A DNA stretch of 64,000 nucleotides from Gammaproteobacteria bacterium (lineage in GTDB: Bacteria; Pseudomonadota; Gammaproteobacteria; Steroidobacterales; Foliamicaceae). Positions 25,399 through 35,751 of the stretch are shown here, piece by piece (position 1 is the stretch's first letter; every line of letters begins with the position of its first letter). The stretch lies in NCBI GenBank assembly GCA_026708965.1, contig JAPOTY010000006.1, forward strand, positions 62,001-126,000, read 5' to 3'. A program made the position numbers and the translations under genes. Below the pieces are notes generated by a model. The model was given only the letters and a program-made list of their open reading frames with translations. It was not told the origin of the DNA and did not search any database.

Positions 25399-27894
25399 AT
25401 GAGCATATCCTTTACCTGGCCCCTGGCCGCGCTGCTGTTGCTAGCCGTGCCGGCGTTGTGGTTCTGGCCCGCGCGCCCGCGCACGACCTGGCATGGGGTT
25501 ATTCGATCGTTGCTGTTCGTACTGTTGATTGCGGCGCTGATGCAGCCGGTGACGGTGCTGGATGTGGAGCAGGAACGGCATGTCGTGGTGCTGGACGAAA
25601 CCGCCAGCATGTCGGCGGCGGCGCGCAGCCGCGGCGCGCAGGCGGCTTCCGCGCTGCTTGTCGAACTGGCCGGTCGCGGTAACGCAACCATTATTCGCTT
25701 GGGCGCGGAAGGCGAGGACAGTTCCGCGAACGAGAACGGCGCGAGGCGGATCGTGCCGGGCGAACGCGATGCGTCGCCCCTGGCCGAGGCGCTGGAGATT
25801 GCGGGTCAGTCGATTCCGCGCGAGCAGCGGGGGTCCGTGGTCTTGATTTCCGATGGCCTGGCCACCAACCGCGATTGGGCGCCATCCGCGGCGCAGCTTG
25901 CCGAGCGCAACATTCCGGTGCATGTGTTCGATCCCGGGGCGGCTTCCAACGATGCGTTCCCGGCGCGGCTGAAACTGAGCACGGGCCGTCCCGGGGAATC
26001 GCTGAGGGCGACGGCTGAAGTCAACGGTGCGAATGCCGAGATGCAACTCGTGCTGAGCTCGGACGGGGAAGAGCTGGCTCGCTCCGAGCCCTTCCGGGGC
26101 GAAGGGCGCCATTATGTTGAAGTCGATTTCGAAGCCGGTGAACCGGGCTTTCTTGACGTAACGGCGGAACTGCTGGTCGAGCCCGGCGCCGGGGACGATC
26201 CCGGCAACAATCGCCTGCAGGCCGCGGCGGCGATCCAGGCGCCGCTGCGCATTCTCTACCTGGGTTCGCGCCAGGAGGGCGCGGCGCAGCATCTTGCCGA
26301 AATCCTGGGGCCAGGACACGAAATCGACACGGCGGATCCGGCCGCGCCGGACGAGAATACGGACCTTGAGCCGTATCAGCTTGTGATCATCGATGACGTT
26401 CCGGCCCGCCTGCTTTCCGAGGCCTTCCAGGCGCGCCTTGAAGGCGCGATCGTGGATCGGGGCCTGGGTCTGATCATGAGCGGCGGTCAGGCGTCATTTG
26501 CCGACGGCGGCTACTTCGAGACGCCGGTGGCGGAGTTGCTGCCGGTGGAGATTACCGGCGAAGACGACATCAGCGATCCCAGCGTGGCGCTTGCCCTGAT
26601 ACTGGACACCTCCGGCTCCATGGGCGGAACGCGCATCGAGCTGGCCAAGCAGATCGCCCGGATCGCGGTGCGCCGCCTGCAACCGCACGACCGGGTCGGG
26701 ATCGTCGAGTTCTATGGCGCCAAGCACTGGGCGGTGCCGCTGCAGCCGGCTTCCAACAAGATCGAGATCGACCGCGCTATCGGCCGCATGAAGGCCATCG
26801 GGGGTACGGTTCTGTACCCCGCGATCCAGGAAGCCTACTATGGGTTGCAGAACGTCAGTGCGCGCTTCAAGCACATCATTCTCGTGACGGATGCGGGCGT
26901 CGAGGATGCCAATTACGAGGCGATGGCGCGCAGCATCTCGCGCGACAACATCAACGTTTCGACCATCCTCGTTGGACAGGGCGGACATAACCTAGTCATG
27001 TCCGATATCGCGAACTGGGGCCAGGGCCGTTTCTACGGCGTGGGCAACCAGTTCAGCCTAGTGGAACTGATTCTGAAGCGGCCCGCGATACGCAAGGCGG
27101 TTCGCTACAAGCGCGGCAGCTTTGCGTTGGACGGCCTGAGCGGACCTGGATGGTGGGGGCCGGTGGATCCCTCTGCCCTGCCGCCGCTGAACGGCTATGC
27201 CCAGGTGGAGCCGCGCGACGGAGCGGAAATGCTGATCCGGGTCGCGGACGCCCGCTATCCGGTACTTTCGACTTGGCGGTACGGGCTGGGCCGGGTGACG
27301 GCCCTGATGACCGAACCGGTCGGCCAGGGCACGGAAGACTGGCGCGAATGGCCGGATTATGCCGAGTTCCTGGGACGAATCGTGTCCCGCACGGCCTCCG
27401 ACCAGGAACCCTTCAAGCTGGGGTTGAAGCGCCGGGGCAACCGGGCCCACCTGAGCGTGCGGCGCTACGACAACGACCCGCTGCTTGCGCCCGACGCCCG
27501 GCTGGTGGATGCAAGCGGTCGCGAAATGGCGGAGCCTTTGGCTGCGCTGATCGAGACGGCGCCCGGATTGTTCGAGGCCGATTTTTCCGCTGCGCCGGAA
27601 GAGGCGATACGGGTCGTCGTGCGACCGAACCGCGGCCCGGGAGCGCAGCGCATCGCGATCGCGCCTTACTCCGACCGGTTCGAAGAAACCCAGGTCGATC
27701 CGGCCTCTGCGCTTGACCTGGACGAACTGGCGGCGCTGACTGGCGGCGCCGTGCTGGCCGACGGCGACGCCGCGCAGATTCGCGCCGGCGGCGGGCTGCG
27801 CGCGGGCGACGTGACGCGGCTTTGGCCGTGGCTGCTCCTGGCCGCCCTGCTTGCCTACCTCGCGGACATCGCCTACCGCCGCTGGCCGCGTTGA
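25399..27894 (+). CDS. Large membrane-anchored VWA-domain protein
   Basis: 831 residues. Two N-terminal helices (about 4-20 and 33-52) precede a first, degenerate VWA-like strand (VVVLDETASMS). A central region with YQLVIIDDVPARLL and GLGLIMSGGQ resembles a glutamine-amidotransferase-like fold. A true VWA domain follows with an intact MIDAS motif, LILDTSGSMGG with D403. WRYGLGRVTALMTEP is shared with amidotransferase/VWA fusions of Bat-type loci. A C-terminal helix (LWPWLLLAALLAYLADIAY) ends the protein. It begins 12 bp after the previous gene and is the likely metal-dependent partner of MoxR. Confidence 0.85.
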   Translation: MSISFTWPLAALLLLAVPALWFWPARPRTTWHGVIRSLLFVLLIAALMQPVTVLDVEQERHVVVLDETASMSAAARSRGAQAASALLVELAGRGNATIIRLGAEGEDSSANENGARRIVPGERDASPLAEALEIAGQSIPREQRGSVVLISDGLATNRDWAPSAAQLAERNIPVHVFDPGAASNDAFPARLKLSTGRPGESLRATAEVNGANAEMQLVLSSDGEELARSEPFRGEGRHYVEVDFEAGEPGFLDVTAELLVEPGAGDDPGNNRLQAAAAIQAPLRILYLGSRQEGAAQHLAEILGPGHEIDTADPAAPDENTDLEPYQLVIIDDVPARLLSEAFQARLEGAIVDRGLGLIMSGGQASFADGGYFETPVAELLPVEITGEDDISDPSVALALILDTSGSMGGTRIELAKQIARIAVRRLQPHDRVGIVEFYGAKHWAVPLQPASNKIEIDRAIGRMKAIGGTVLYPAIQEAYYGLQNVSARFKHIILVTDAGVEDANYEAMARSISRDNINVSTILVGQGGHNLVMSDIANWGQGRFYGVGNQFSLVELILKRPAIRKAVRYKRGSFALDGLSGPGWWGPVDPSALPPLNGYAQVEPRDGAEMLIRVADARYPVLSTWRYGLGRVTALMTEPVGQGTEDWREWPDYAEFLGRIVSRTASDQEPFKLGLKRRGNRAHLSVRRYDNDPLLAPDARLVDASGREMAEPLAALIETAPGLFEADFSAAPEEAIRVVVRPNRGPGAQRIAIAPYSDRFEETQVDPASALDLDELAALTGGAVLADGDAAQIRAGGGLRAGDVTRLWPWLLLAALLAYLADIAYRRWPR

Positions 27895-27896
27895 GG

Positions 27897-30800
27897 ATGG
27901 CAACGATGAAGAACAGGTCACGTCATTGGATCTCCGGGGGGCAGGGCGTCCCGCCCTCCCCGAAGGCGGGATGCCTTCGTCCCCGGGGTTTTGCTCTGGC
28001 ATTGGTGCTCGCTTTCCTTTGCATCCCGACCCCGGCGCAAGCCCAGTCTGCGCTGGCCGAGCTGATTGCCTCGCTTCAGGCTTCCGAGCGCTTCGAGCCC
28101 GAGAGAGTCGCCGCGGTTTATCGCGAAACGGTTCTGACCGGCGCCGGCATCGACCGCGCCGTGGCGCGCTTGCGGGCTTATGCGCGCGCCGGCACGCTCA
28201 GTCCCCAAGGCCAGGCCGCGTCCCATCTGTCGATCGCGCATCTGCAATGGCGCGACGGCGCGATCCAGGACGCGGTGCTGTCCTCGGAACTGGCGCTGGA
28301 GAGCTCGCCGACCCGCGAGGCGCTGCTGCTGAAGGCGCGATTGCTGGATGCCGGCGGCGATGAGGACGCGGCGCGCGAGTGGTATCAGCGGGCGGCCGAG
28401 GCCTATGACGAGGGCGACGAGCAGTGGCTGATACGGGTGCGTTTGGCGATGATGGATGTCAGTTCGCGCAACGTGGAGGTCCTGGAAGAACTGGCGTCGC
28501 AGCGCGACCAGTCCTTCCGCAACCAGGCCGCCGTGGTGCTGGCGCTGCTGGGCCGCCCGGAGCGGGCGATTGAGTTGTACCAGCCCCTGCCCGGGGCGGA
28601 CCGGCTCTACCGGCAGTATTTGCGCTTGTCGGAGTGGGCGCTGAGCGCCGGGTCGCATGAGTTGGCGCGCCAGCAGGCCTGGCTCGCCTATGCGGACGCG
28701 CCGGTTCGCGTGGATCGCCTTTACGCATTGAGCCTGCTGGCCGAGTCGTACCGCAGCGCCGATGAACTGGCGCTCCTGCTGGCCGACCTGGCCACGCACG
28801 ATCCCGAAGACCAGGACCTGCTGCGCCTGCGTGTGGAGACCCTGATCGAGTCCGAGGATTACCCGCAGGCGCTCGAACTGTATGGTCAACTGGAAAGTTC
28901 GGAAGCCGATATTGCCGAGCGCCGCCGACTGGTTTCGCTGTATGAGGCCGCCGGCGATACGGACGCGATGGTGAGCGAGTATCGCCGTATGATGGATGCC
29001 GAGCCTGCCCAGCCGCAGTGGTATGACGGCCTGGCGGCGCACTATCTCAACATCGCCGACAACGACGCGGCGTTGGCCGTGTGGGCGACCTTTCAGGATC
29101 GCAATGGCGAACGCGCGGGCGTATTGGTCGAAGGCGGTCGTTTGATGGTTGCGATGGGCTTTGTGGATCAAAGCGTGGCGATGATCGAGCGCCACCTTCA
29201 GGCGCACGGCCCGGATGTCGACGCGCTGTTGTTCCTGTTCGAGACCTGGCTGGACCGGGGCGACGACGAACCGGCGCTTGACGCGCTCGAACGCCTCGAA
29301 GAATTCCTGCCCCCCGACGCCGCCGAACTGGTGGAACTCGCCGATGCCTATGAACGTCTGAGCCGGCCCCATGAAGCGCTGCGGGTGTTCGAAGCCATCC
29401 GGGACGTTCGCGGCGAGCTCGGTTACGACGATCAGATGCGCCTAGCCTGGCTTTACACGATCGTGGACCGCAAGCCCGAGGCTTTGGATCTGTGGCGCGA
29501 CATCTGGGTGGGTGTCGAGAGCCCGGCGCGGCGCAGCTTCGCCGAGAGCCAGCTGCTGCTGCTGGCGGCCGAGCTGAGCGCCCTCGGCGACATGGCGGTG
29601 GAGCTGGAAGGAATGCTGATAAGGGGCGCCGCCAACCGCAACCACATGAACCTGCTCGTGCGCATATACGTGGAGTCCGGCGACAAGCTGTCGGCCATCG
29701 AGATCATCGACGAGTATGCCGAGTCGATGGGCGAGGACGTGATCGGCCATCAGCAACTGCTGGCGCACGTCTACATGCTGCTGGAGGACTATCCGGCGCA
29801 CGACCAGGCCTTGCGCCGCCTGTATGAGATCGACATCGACAACCGGCTCGATCACATCCAGAGCATCATCCTGAACCTGTTGACGTTCGATCTCGCCACC
29901 GGGACGAACGAGCGGCTGGGCGAGATTCAGCGCTGGATCGAGGAATTGCGCACGTATGACGAAGAAGCCGTAACCGGCGAGTTCGAGGCGAGTATTTTCT
30001 CCACGGCGGGCTTTGTCGACCAGGCGGTCGAGGCCTATCGCCGGGCGCTGGTGGAGCAGCCGGAGAACAGCGACAACCTGCTGCTGCTGGCCGACGTCAT
30101 GGACAACAACGGCCAGACCGAAGAGGCGGTGGCGATTCTGCAGTTCTTTGCCGAGAACGCGGTCGAGGACAACGACTTCGTGGTGGCGGTGGACGGCGTG
30201 TTGAACCTGATCGGCACCACGACCTTCTTCCAGCAACCGGACCCGGAGACGTTGGATACCCTGGCTTGGACCCGGCGGGTGATCCTGGAGCGCATTGCCT
30301 CCCGCGCAAACCGGTTTTACCTCTATGAACTACTGGCCGACATCGCCCGCGAGCAGGGCGATACCGAGGCTTCCTTCCTGGCCTTGGAGAACTCGCTGGC
30401 CGAGGCGGGCTTGAGGCGTCCCGCCGTGCTGCGCGAGCTGCTGACCATGGCCACGCCGAACGCGGGCTTTGGCGGATTCAGCACCGGCAGCGGCGATATC
30501 GACCGGCAGCTCAAGTATGGGCGCCGCCTGGTCGGTCTCCGCCAGCAGTTGCCGCCGGAGGTGTATATCGATGTCGGCAAGTCACTGCTGGCGCGGGAAG
30601 ATGTCTCCGGCGCCGAGCGGGCCTTCGAGATGATCGACGACATTACCGGGATGATCGATATCGACCGGACCAAGGCGGAGATGTTCGAGGAGGCCGGCTA
30701 CGACGAGCAGTCGCGGGTGTTCTACAACCGCGCGCTCAACGTCAACCGGGACAGCCTGGAACTCTTGCACAAGACCGGGTTCCTCTACGAGGTAATCGGC

Positions 30801-33800
30801 CGCGAGGATGTGGCGTTCCAGCGCTATATGCAGGCTATCGGCGACGTGCTGCGCCGCCAGTCCACGGTATTGGCCGCCGCCGCCCGTCCGGTTGCCCCCA
30901 ACTCGTGGCAAGCGATCATGAACCAGCGCACCGACACCACGGTGTCGCGTGAATACCGCGAGCACTATGCATCGCTGGAGCAGGGGCTGTTGCTGAGCTG
31001 GCCTGAGGGCGTGGAAGAGTCCGAGGCGGCGGCCGCGGAACTGAAGGCCCTCTTCGACACCGAGTTGCGCAATGTGCTCGACCGCACCGACGAGGAGTTG
31101 TTGCCGCTCGCCCGCTATGCCCGGCTGGACCGCACCGCCCGGCTGATCCGAACGGTCGGTTTCTTCCTTGATGACGGGGACCTCGCGCAGTATGCCGACC
31201 GTCGGCTGCTGGCGCACTTCGGCAACGGCGGGGACTTTGCCGAGCACCTGATCGCGGCTTACGGAGCAGCCGGCCGGACGCTGCCCGAAGGCGTGACGGT
31301 TGACGACGACAGCGCGCTGGCCGCGCAGTTGCCGTTGCGGAGGCAGCTGGCCTTGGCCGGGAAGCGGGAGGACTTCGAGACCCAACTGCAGCTGCTCAGG
31401 CTGGACGGCGCCTTCGACGAGATGGAAACGCTGCTGGGCGAGCGGATTCTGGACGGAGAATTCACGGAAGGGCTAGGCTACGCGATGGGACTGCTCGGCG
31501 AGCCCGAGTTCCGGCGCCTAGCGCTCGCCACATCGTCAAAGCTTCTGGAAGAACGCGACGCGTTCAAGGCGCTGGTGGGTTCGAACGCGGACTTGCTCCT
31601 TCGGGCGGAGGAAGTGGCCGGGCAGCCCCTGGCGCCGCCGGAGGAAGTCATTGCGCTGCTGCTGGATCCCGGCGCCGGCGCCGAGCCGGCTAGCCCGTTC
31701 GGTTCCAACGACAACAGCGGCTACTGGAAATACCTCGAGGAGCGGGGAAGCACACAGGACCGGATCCGCTTTCTTCAGGCCGAGGTGGAGGACGCCGGCT
31801 CCGATAGGGCTGCCGGCATCGTTTTCCTGGGCGCCGATGCCCTGAGCCGCGTTCGCCCGCTGCTCAAGGAAGAACTGACCGCAGCGCAGCGCAGCGAGGT
31901 GGCGGACACGGTCATCGAATTCCTTTCCGGCCTCGAGACCAATGACGACAGCGTGTTCCACACGGTCGCCCAGGCAATGATGATCGTGGATGGCCGCAGG
32001 GAAAATGTCGAAGTGCTGTACCGCGTATCCGACTACGTCGCGAACCGCTGGCCGAACATGCCCGACGCGAGACCGTTCCTCGATGCCATATATGCCGGCC
32101 GAAACGGCGAAGCATTCCGCTTGATCGTCGAGATGGAAGAGAATCTTCCGTCGCCGCAAGGCTTCCCCCAGCGTTTTTACGCACCCGGGCTGAATGACGC
32201 CCTGGAGGCTGCAAGCTCGGAATTGCTCGACCAGCTTGCCGTCGGCGAGGCAGTGCCGCTTGATCTGGCCCGCGCGGCCTACGAGCGGGAATTCTCTTCG
32301 CGCTTCTATTATCAATTGCCTTCGCTGGAGCGCTGGGAACGCCAGAACCTTATGCTGGACAGACTTGCCGCGCTGGATCCCGATCCTTCCCGATACCGGG
32401 CCGATCGGATCGTCGTGTGGCTCAACCTGGGCTATGCGGACCGCGCCGGTGACGCGATCGCCGAGGAGTACCGGGCGGCGCCGGACAATGCTGGATGGCG
32501 GTTGGCGCATTTCCTGTTTTTCCGTTCGCAGCAGCGATTCGGGGAAGCCGCCGAAGTCGCTTCGGACGGCGGTCCGGATTTCAGCGATCCCGCTGTCCTG
32601 CAGCAGGTAACGACCCGGCAGTCGCGCTCGCCCGGGTCGGTGGCCGCAATCATCCGCAAGCTGCAGGCCATGCAAACTTTCGAGGAGGATTCCGGATCCG
32701 TATCGGCAGGTTCTGCGCTGATGGCACTTGGCGCGCCACGGCAGCAGAGCCGACGGCAGGGACCCGTCGAGCGTCTGGGCGAGGCACTGAAAGCCGGTGA
32801 TCACGAGGAAGGTCGGCGGGCCCTTCGGGAGGCGTGGCGGAGTCTGCTGGCGCCCCGCAATTCTCCGTACGGGCCTCCTCCGGGAACTATGCCGCTGACG
32901 TTCCTCGCCGGCGTTCTGTTGAATACTCCGATGCCGGAGCCCGGCAAGAAGGCGCCTGCGGTGATGGCGGTGCGAGGAAACGGCGGTGCGATGGGCGAGA
33001 AGCCTCCCGAGCCACGCATGCTGTTCGATGCGGTGGCGGAGGCCCCCTACGGCGCGGCTGAACTGGATGCCTTTCTGCGGGCGGTCCCGGACCGAACGCG
33101 GACGGGATTCAGCCGGCTCTATGAATACTTGGCCGAGGCGTCCAACGACGGCCGGCGACTGGAGTACCTGTGGAAGCGCCTGAACCTACAGGAAATCACC
33201 GATCACGAATTCACCCTGTGGATGATGCTGCGCGACAAAGAGAGGGTTGAATTCGGCCCCGGTGGCCTGCAGGCGTTCGAAGCCCGTTTGGAGGCGGTTT
33301 CCGACCCCTCGCCGTACCAACTGCTTCTTGCCGCCCGCGTTCTTGCCACTGCCGGCGCGGTGGATCGGGCGGTGGATTACTACAAGCTGGTGGCGGCGCG
33401 CAGGATTCAGCACAACGAGTATGGGGATCAGGAGCGTTTCGTTTTCGGCTTTCCCAAGGAGCAACCGAACCCCGCCAACCTCCTGGAGCTGATCGGTGAA
33501 GTTGCGCAAAGACTGCCCTCGGAGGCGGCCCGTGAGGTCCTGGATTCAGTCCTGCTTCTCGCCCGGCCTGCGGAGGCGATTCCGGCCTACGACATGCTGT
33601 TCGATGCCTTTCTGCTTGCCTCCATGGAAAAGGTGTATTCGCCGGAGGAGATGTTCGCGCAGGCCCGCCGCCGGTCACCGGGTGTTCTGGACCTGCCGGA
33701 ACGCCTGTACGAATCGGGCGCGGTTAAGGCGGTCGAGCTGGCGCGCGCCTTTGCACGCTCGGGCGACCTGGCGCGCGCCACGGAGATTCTCGGCGCCATG

Positions 33801-34544
33801 CTGTTGGAAGCGGGTCCGGCTGCGCTTACGCCGGAAGAACAGCGGGATATGCAGCTAAGGAAGAGGTTCCAGGCATTGAGCGTCCTCAGCTTGCTCTACG
33901 GTCTTCCGGCAGTGACTCAGCGGCACCAATACGACGATCAGGGCTTTACCGCGGCGCAGGAGGTTCTCAGCAGGCAGCGGCGGCTGTTCCCGATGGGCGA
34001 CGGCGAATGGCCGGGCATGCCGGACTGGGTAGCGGCAACGACTGGCATGCTGCTGGACTTGCTGGCCGGCGGAAAGATGGAACAGTACGATGCACTCCAG
34101 TTGCTCGTTCCGCTCGGGATTCGGCAATTGCGCGCCGAAGCGAATGCGCCGGACGCCGGCCTGATGGCCCGCATCCTTCAGAGCGTCGAAGTCGGCGGCC
34201 GCCCCTTGAGCGCCGAAGGACTCGTGCTGCTGGCTTCCCTTGCGGAAGCGGGCGGAGGATCCCTGCGGTTCGACCTAGTGGCCGGAATACTGGAGGAAGG
34301 CCGGCTCCCATGGAAGCAGCGTTTGACGCTGCTGGGCCTGTACCAGGACTCCGGCGAGGGGGCGCAACTGCTGGAGCTCGTACGGGCCAACGGCCTCGAC
34401 CGTGGCCTGGGCGTATTGCGTGTGCTGCATACGATCGCCGAGCGGATGAAGGACAGTGCCTACGCCGGCGATTTGCAGGTGCGCATCAAGCGCGAAGAGG
34501 CGGCCGAGAAGGAACTGTCGCCGGACGAAGAGGAAGAGGCCTAG
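27897..34544 (+). CDS. Giant exported TPR-repeat protein, 2215 residues
   Basis: Start chosen at ATG 27897, with GAGG just upstream and the previous stop at 27892-27894. ATG 27906 is also possible. The hydrophobic signal core FALALVLAFL ends at PAQAQ near residue 50. The n-region is unusually long because residues 17-31 are encoded by repeat B2. The rest is almost wholly helical, with many TPR-like pairs (for example SIAHLQWRDGAIQDAVLSSE, AADTDAMVSEYRRMMDAEP, ADVMDNNGQTEEAVAILQFF, GDLARATEILGAMLLEAG) and no transmembrane helix beyond the signal. No enzymatic motif was seen. Size and position suggest a periplasmic scaffold of the MoxR/VWA complex. The gene alone is 6.6 kb. Confidence 0.85.
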   Translation: MATMKNRSRHWISGGQGVPPSPKAGCLRPRGFALALVLAFLCIPTPAQAQSALAELIASLQASERFEPERVAAVYRETVLTGAGIDRAVARLRAYARAGTLSPQGQAASHLSIAHLQWRDGAIQDAVLSSELALESSPTREALLLKARLLDAGGDEDAAREWYQRAAEAYDEGDEQWLIRVRLAMMDVSSRNVEVLEELASQRDQSFRNQAAVVLALLGRPERAIELYQPLPGADRLYRQYLRLSEWALSAGSHELARQQAWLAYADAPVRVDRLYALSLLAESYRSADELALLLADLATHDPEDQDLLRLRVETLIESEDYPQALELYGQLESSEADIAERRRLVSLYEAAGDTDAMVSEYRRMMDAEPAQPQWYDGLAAHYLNIADNDAALAVWATFQDRNGERAGVLVEGGRLMVAMGFVDQSVAMIERHLQAHGPDVDALLFLFETWLDRGDDEPALDALERLEEFLPPDAAELVELADAYERLSRPHEALRVFEAIRDVRGELGYDDQMRLAWLYTIVDRKPEALDLWRDIWVGVESPARRSFAESQLLLLAAELSALGDMAVELEGMLIRGAANRNHMNLLVRIYVESGDKLSAIEIIDEYAESMGEDVIGHQQLLAHVYMLLEDYPAHDQALRRLYEIDIDNRLDHIQSIILNLLTFDLATGTNERLGEIQRWIEELRTYDEEAVTGEFEASIFSTAGFVDQAVEAYRRALVEQPENSDNLLLLADVMDNNGQTEEAVAILQFFAENAVEDNDFVVAVDGVLNLIGTTTFFQQPDPETLDTLAWTRRVILERIASRANRFYLYELLADIAREQGDTEASFLALENSLAEAGLRRPAVLRELLTMATPNAGFGGFSTGSGDIDRQLKYGRRLVGLRQQLPPEVYIDVGKSLLAREDVSGAERAFEMIDDITGMIDIDRTKAEMFEEAGYDEQSRVFYNRALNVNRDSLELLHKTGFLYEVIGREDVAFQRYMQAIGDVLRRQSTVLAAAARPVAPNSWQAIMNQRTDTTVSREYREHYASLEQGLLLSWPEGVEESEAAAAELKALFDTELRNVLDRTDEELLPLARYARLDRTARLIRTVGFFLDDGDLAQYADRRLLAHFGNGGDFAEHLIAAYGAAGRTLPEGVTVDDDSALAAQLPLRRQLALAGKREDFETQLQLLRLDGAFDEMETLLGERILDGEFTEGLGYAMGLLGEPEFRRLALATSSKLLEERDAFKALVGSNADLLLRAEEVAGQPLAPPEEVIALLLDPGAGAEPASPFGSNDNSGYWKYLEERGSTQDRIRFLQAEVEDAGSDRAAGIVFLGADALSRVRPLLKEELTAAQRSEVADTVIEFLSGLETNDDSVFHTVAQAMMIVDGRRENVEVLYRVSDYVANRWPNMPDARPFLDAIYAGRNGEAFRLIVEMEENLPSPQGFPQRFYAPGLNDALEAASSELLDQLAVGEAVPLDLARAAYEREFSSRFYYQLPSLERWERQNLMLDRLAALDPDPSRYRADRIVVWLNLGYADRAGDAIAEEYRAAPDNAGWRLAHFLFFRSQQRFGEAAEVASDGGPDFSDPAVLQQVTTRQSRSPGSVAAIIRKLQAMQTFEEDSGSVSAGSALMALGAPRQQSRRQGPVERLGEALKAGDHEEGRRALREAWRSLLAPRNSPYGPPPGTMPLTFLAGVLLNTPMPEPGKKAPAVMAVRGNGGAMGEKPPEPRMLFDAVAEAPYGAAELDAFLRAVPDRTRTGFSRLYEYLAEASNDGRRLEYLWKRLNLQEITDHEFTLWMMLRDKERVEFGPGGLQAFEARLEAVSDPSPYQLLLAARVLATAGAVDRAVDYYKLVAARRIQHNEYGDQERFVFGFPKEQPNPANLLELIGEVAQRLPSEAAREVLDSVLLLARPAEAIPAYDMLFDAFLLASMEKVYSPEEMFAQARRRSPGVLDLPERLYESGAVKAVELARAFARSGDLARATEILGAMLLEAGPAALTPEEQRDMQLRKRFQALSVLSLLYGLPAVTQRHQYDDQGFTAAQEVLSRQRRLFPMGDGEWPGMPDWVAATTGMLLDLLAGGKMEQYDALQLLVPLGIRQLRAEANAPDAGLMARILQSVEVGGRPLSAEGLVLLASLAEAGGGSLRFDLVAGILEEGRLPWKQRLTLLGLYQDSGEGAQLLELVRANGLDRGLGVLRVLHTIAERMKDSAYAGDLQVRIKREEAAEKELSPDEEEEA
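27945..27990 (+). repeat. REP-like repeat family B, copy B2, inside a coding region
   Basis: Stem GGCGTCCCGCC (27945-27955) pairs with GGCGGGATGCC (27965-27975) with one G-T wobble around a 9-nt loop. It lies in frame within the signal-peptide n-region of the giant TPR gene and encodes GVPPSPKAGCLRPRG. Matches B1 at 39 of 46 positions. Confidence 0.75.
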
Positions 34545-34617
34545 GCCGTCGCAATGGCCATCCCCTGATCCTCCATCGAACGAAAAGCAAGATAAACTCC
34601 CACCAGGGACAACGACC

Positions 34618-35700
34618 ATGAAAAAACATCTGTTATTCGGTTTGTGCTTGGCCGCAAGCGCGGCGCTGGCGGCGGAAAGCGACATCACGGTGACGGCCAG
34701 CGGCTTGGACAAGTTCGAAGGCGAGCTGATTGAAATCGGCTACGCCGACCCGCGAACCGACGCGGGCTTCAAGGTGCTGGGCATCGCGATCATTCAGGAC
34801 GGCGAAGCCACGATGAAGATTCCGCTATCCGAGCCCCTGCTCATCGAACTGAACCTGCTGGCCGGCGCGAAGGCCGACGAGTTCCGGGTGCGCGGTATTG
34901 CGGAGCCCGGCGGTGAGCACGAGGTCCTGTGGGATTCCGCCACGGACGCTCTCACCTTCAGCGGCGGCGACTACAACGAGATGATTCGCGCCGCGCTGGA
35001 TGAACCCGGCGAAGCGGCAACCGAATCCCTGCGCGTCATCTATCTTGAGTATGAGGATCCGATTGCCCGACTGCTTGCGCTGCGGGCCGCCTGGCAGGAC
35101 GGTGAGGACGAGGAGCAGATGAAGGTCATGGAGGAACTGGAGTCCCTGCTGGGCGAGAACCTGACGGTGCAGTTGCTCAAGGTGTTCACGGCCAAACGCG
35201 TCGAGGAACTGGCCGCCGCGATCCGCGACTTCACGGCCAACGACCTGTCCGGCGAGGAAATCCGCCTCTTCGATGTCGTGGCCAGGAACAAGTTCACTCT
35301 GGTCGAGTTCTGGGCTTCCTGGTGCGGGCCGTGCATTGCCGAGATTCCTCACCTAAAGGCGGCATACGAGCGATTCAGGGAGCAGGGATTCGAGATCCTC
35401 GCCTTCAATCTAGACGACGAACGCGAGGCCTGGCGCCAGGCCTCGGAGGACGACTACAACATTGAGTGGCTCAACGTGTCGGACGAACTCGCATTCGATA
35501 GCCCCGTGGCCAAGATGTATCGCGTCAACGCCATCCCGGCCAGTTTCTTGGTCAGTTCCGACGGTGTCACGGTCGGTCGGAACCTGCGCGGCAACGATCT
35601 GCAACTCCGATTGGACGAGCTGTTCAGGGAAGAAGCCGCGAAGGCGGCCGCAGCCGAGCAAGAGTCCGCCGGAGCGAGCGGCGAGGAAGCCGTCGACTAG
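34618..35700 (+). CDS. Exported TlpA-like thioredoxin-fold protein
   Basis: 360 residues from ATG 34618, with AGGGA 9 bp upstream. A signal peptide ends at AALAAE (about 19). The first 110 residues are a beta-rich domain resembling the DUF4369-type N-terminus of TlpA relatives. The thioredoxin domain occupies the C-terminal third, with active-site C236-G-P-C239 in WASWCGPCIAEIPHLK and the cis-proline block NAIPASFLVSSDG. Probably a periplasmic thiol reductase. As the last gene of the 17-kb cluster it may reduce disulfides in the exported partners. A Glu/Ala-rich tail ends the protein. Confidence 0.85.
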   Translation: MKKHLLFGLCLAASAALAAESDITVTASGLDKFEGELIEIGYADPRTDAGFKVLGIAIIQDGEATMKIPLSEPLLIELNLLAGAKADEFRVRGIAEPGGEHEVLWDSATDALTFSGGDYNEMIRAALDEPGEAATESLRVIYLEYEDPIARLLALRAAWQDGEDEEQMKVMEELESLLGENLTVQLLKVFTAKRVEELAAAIRDFTANDLSGEEIRLFDVVARNKFTLVEFWASWCGPCIAEIPHLKAAYERFREQGFEILAFNLDDEREAWRQASEDDYNIEWLNVSDELAFDSPVAKMYRVNAIPASFLVSSDGVTVGRNLRGNDLQLRLDELFREEAAKAAAAEQESAGASGEEAVD

Positions 35701-35751
35701 CGCGTAGTGCTAACACGCCCTGATCCTGAGAGCGGGGTTGCGCCCCGCTCC

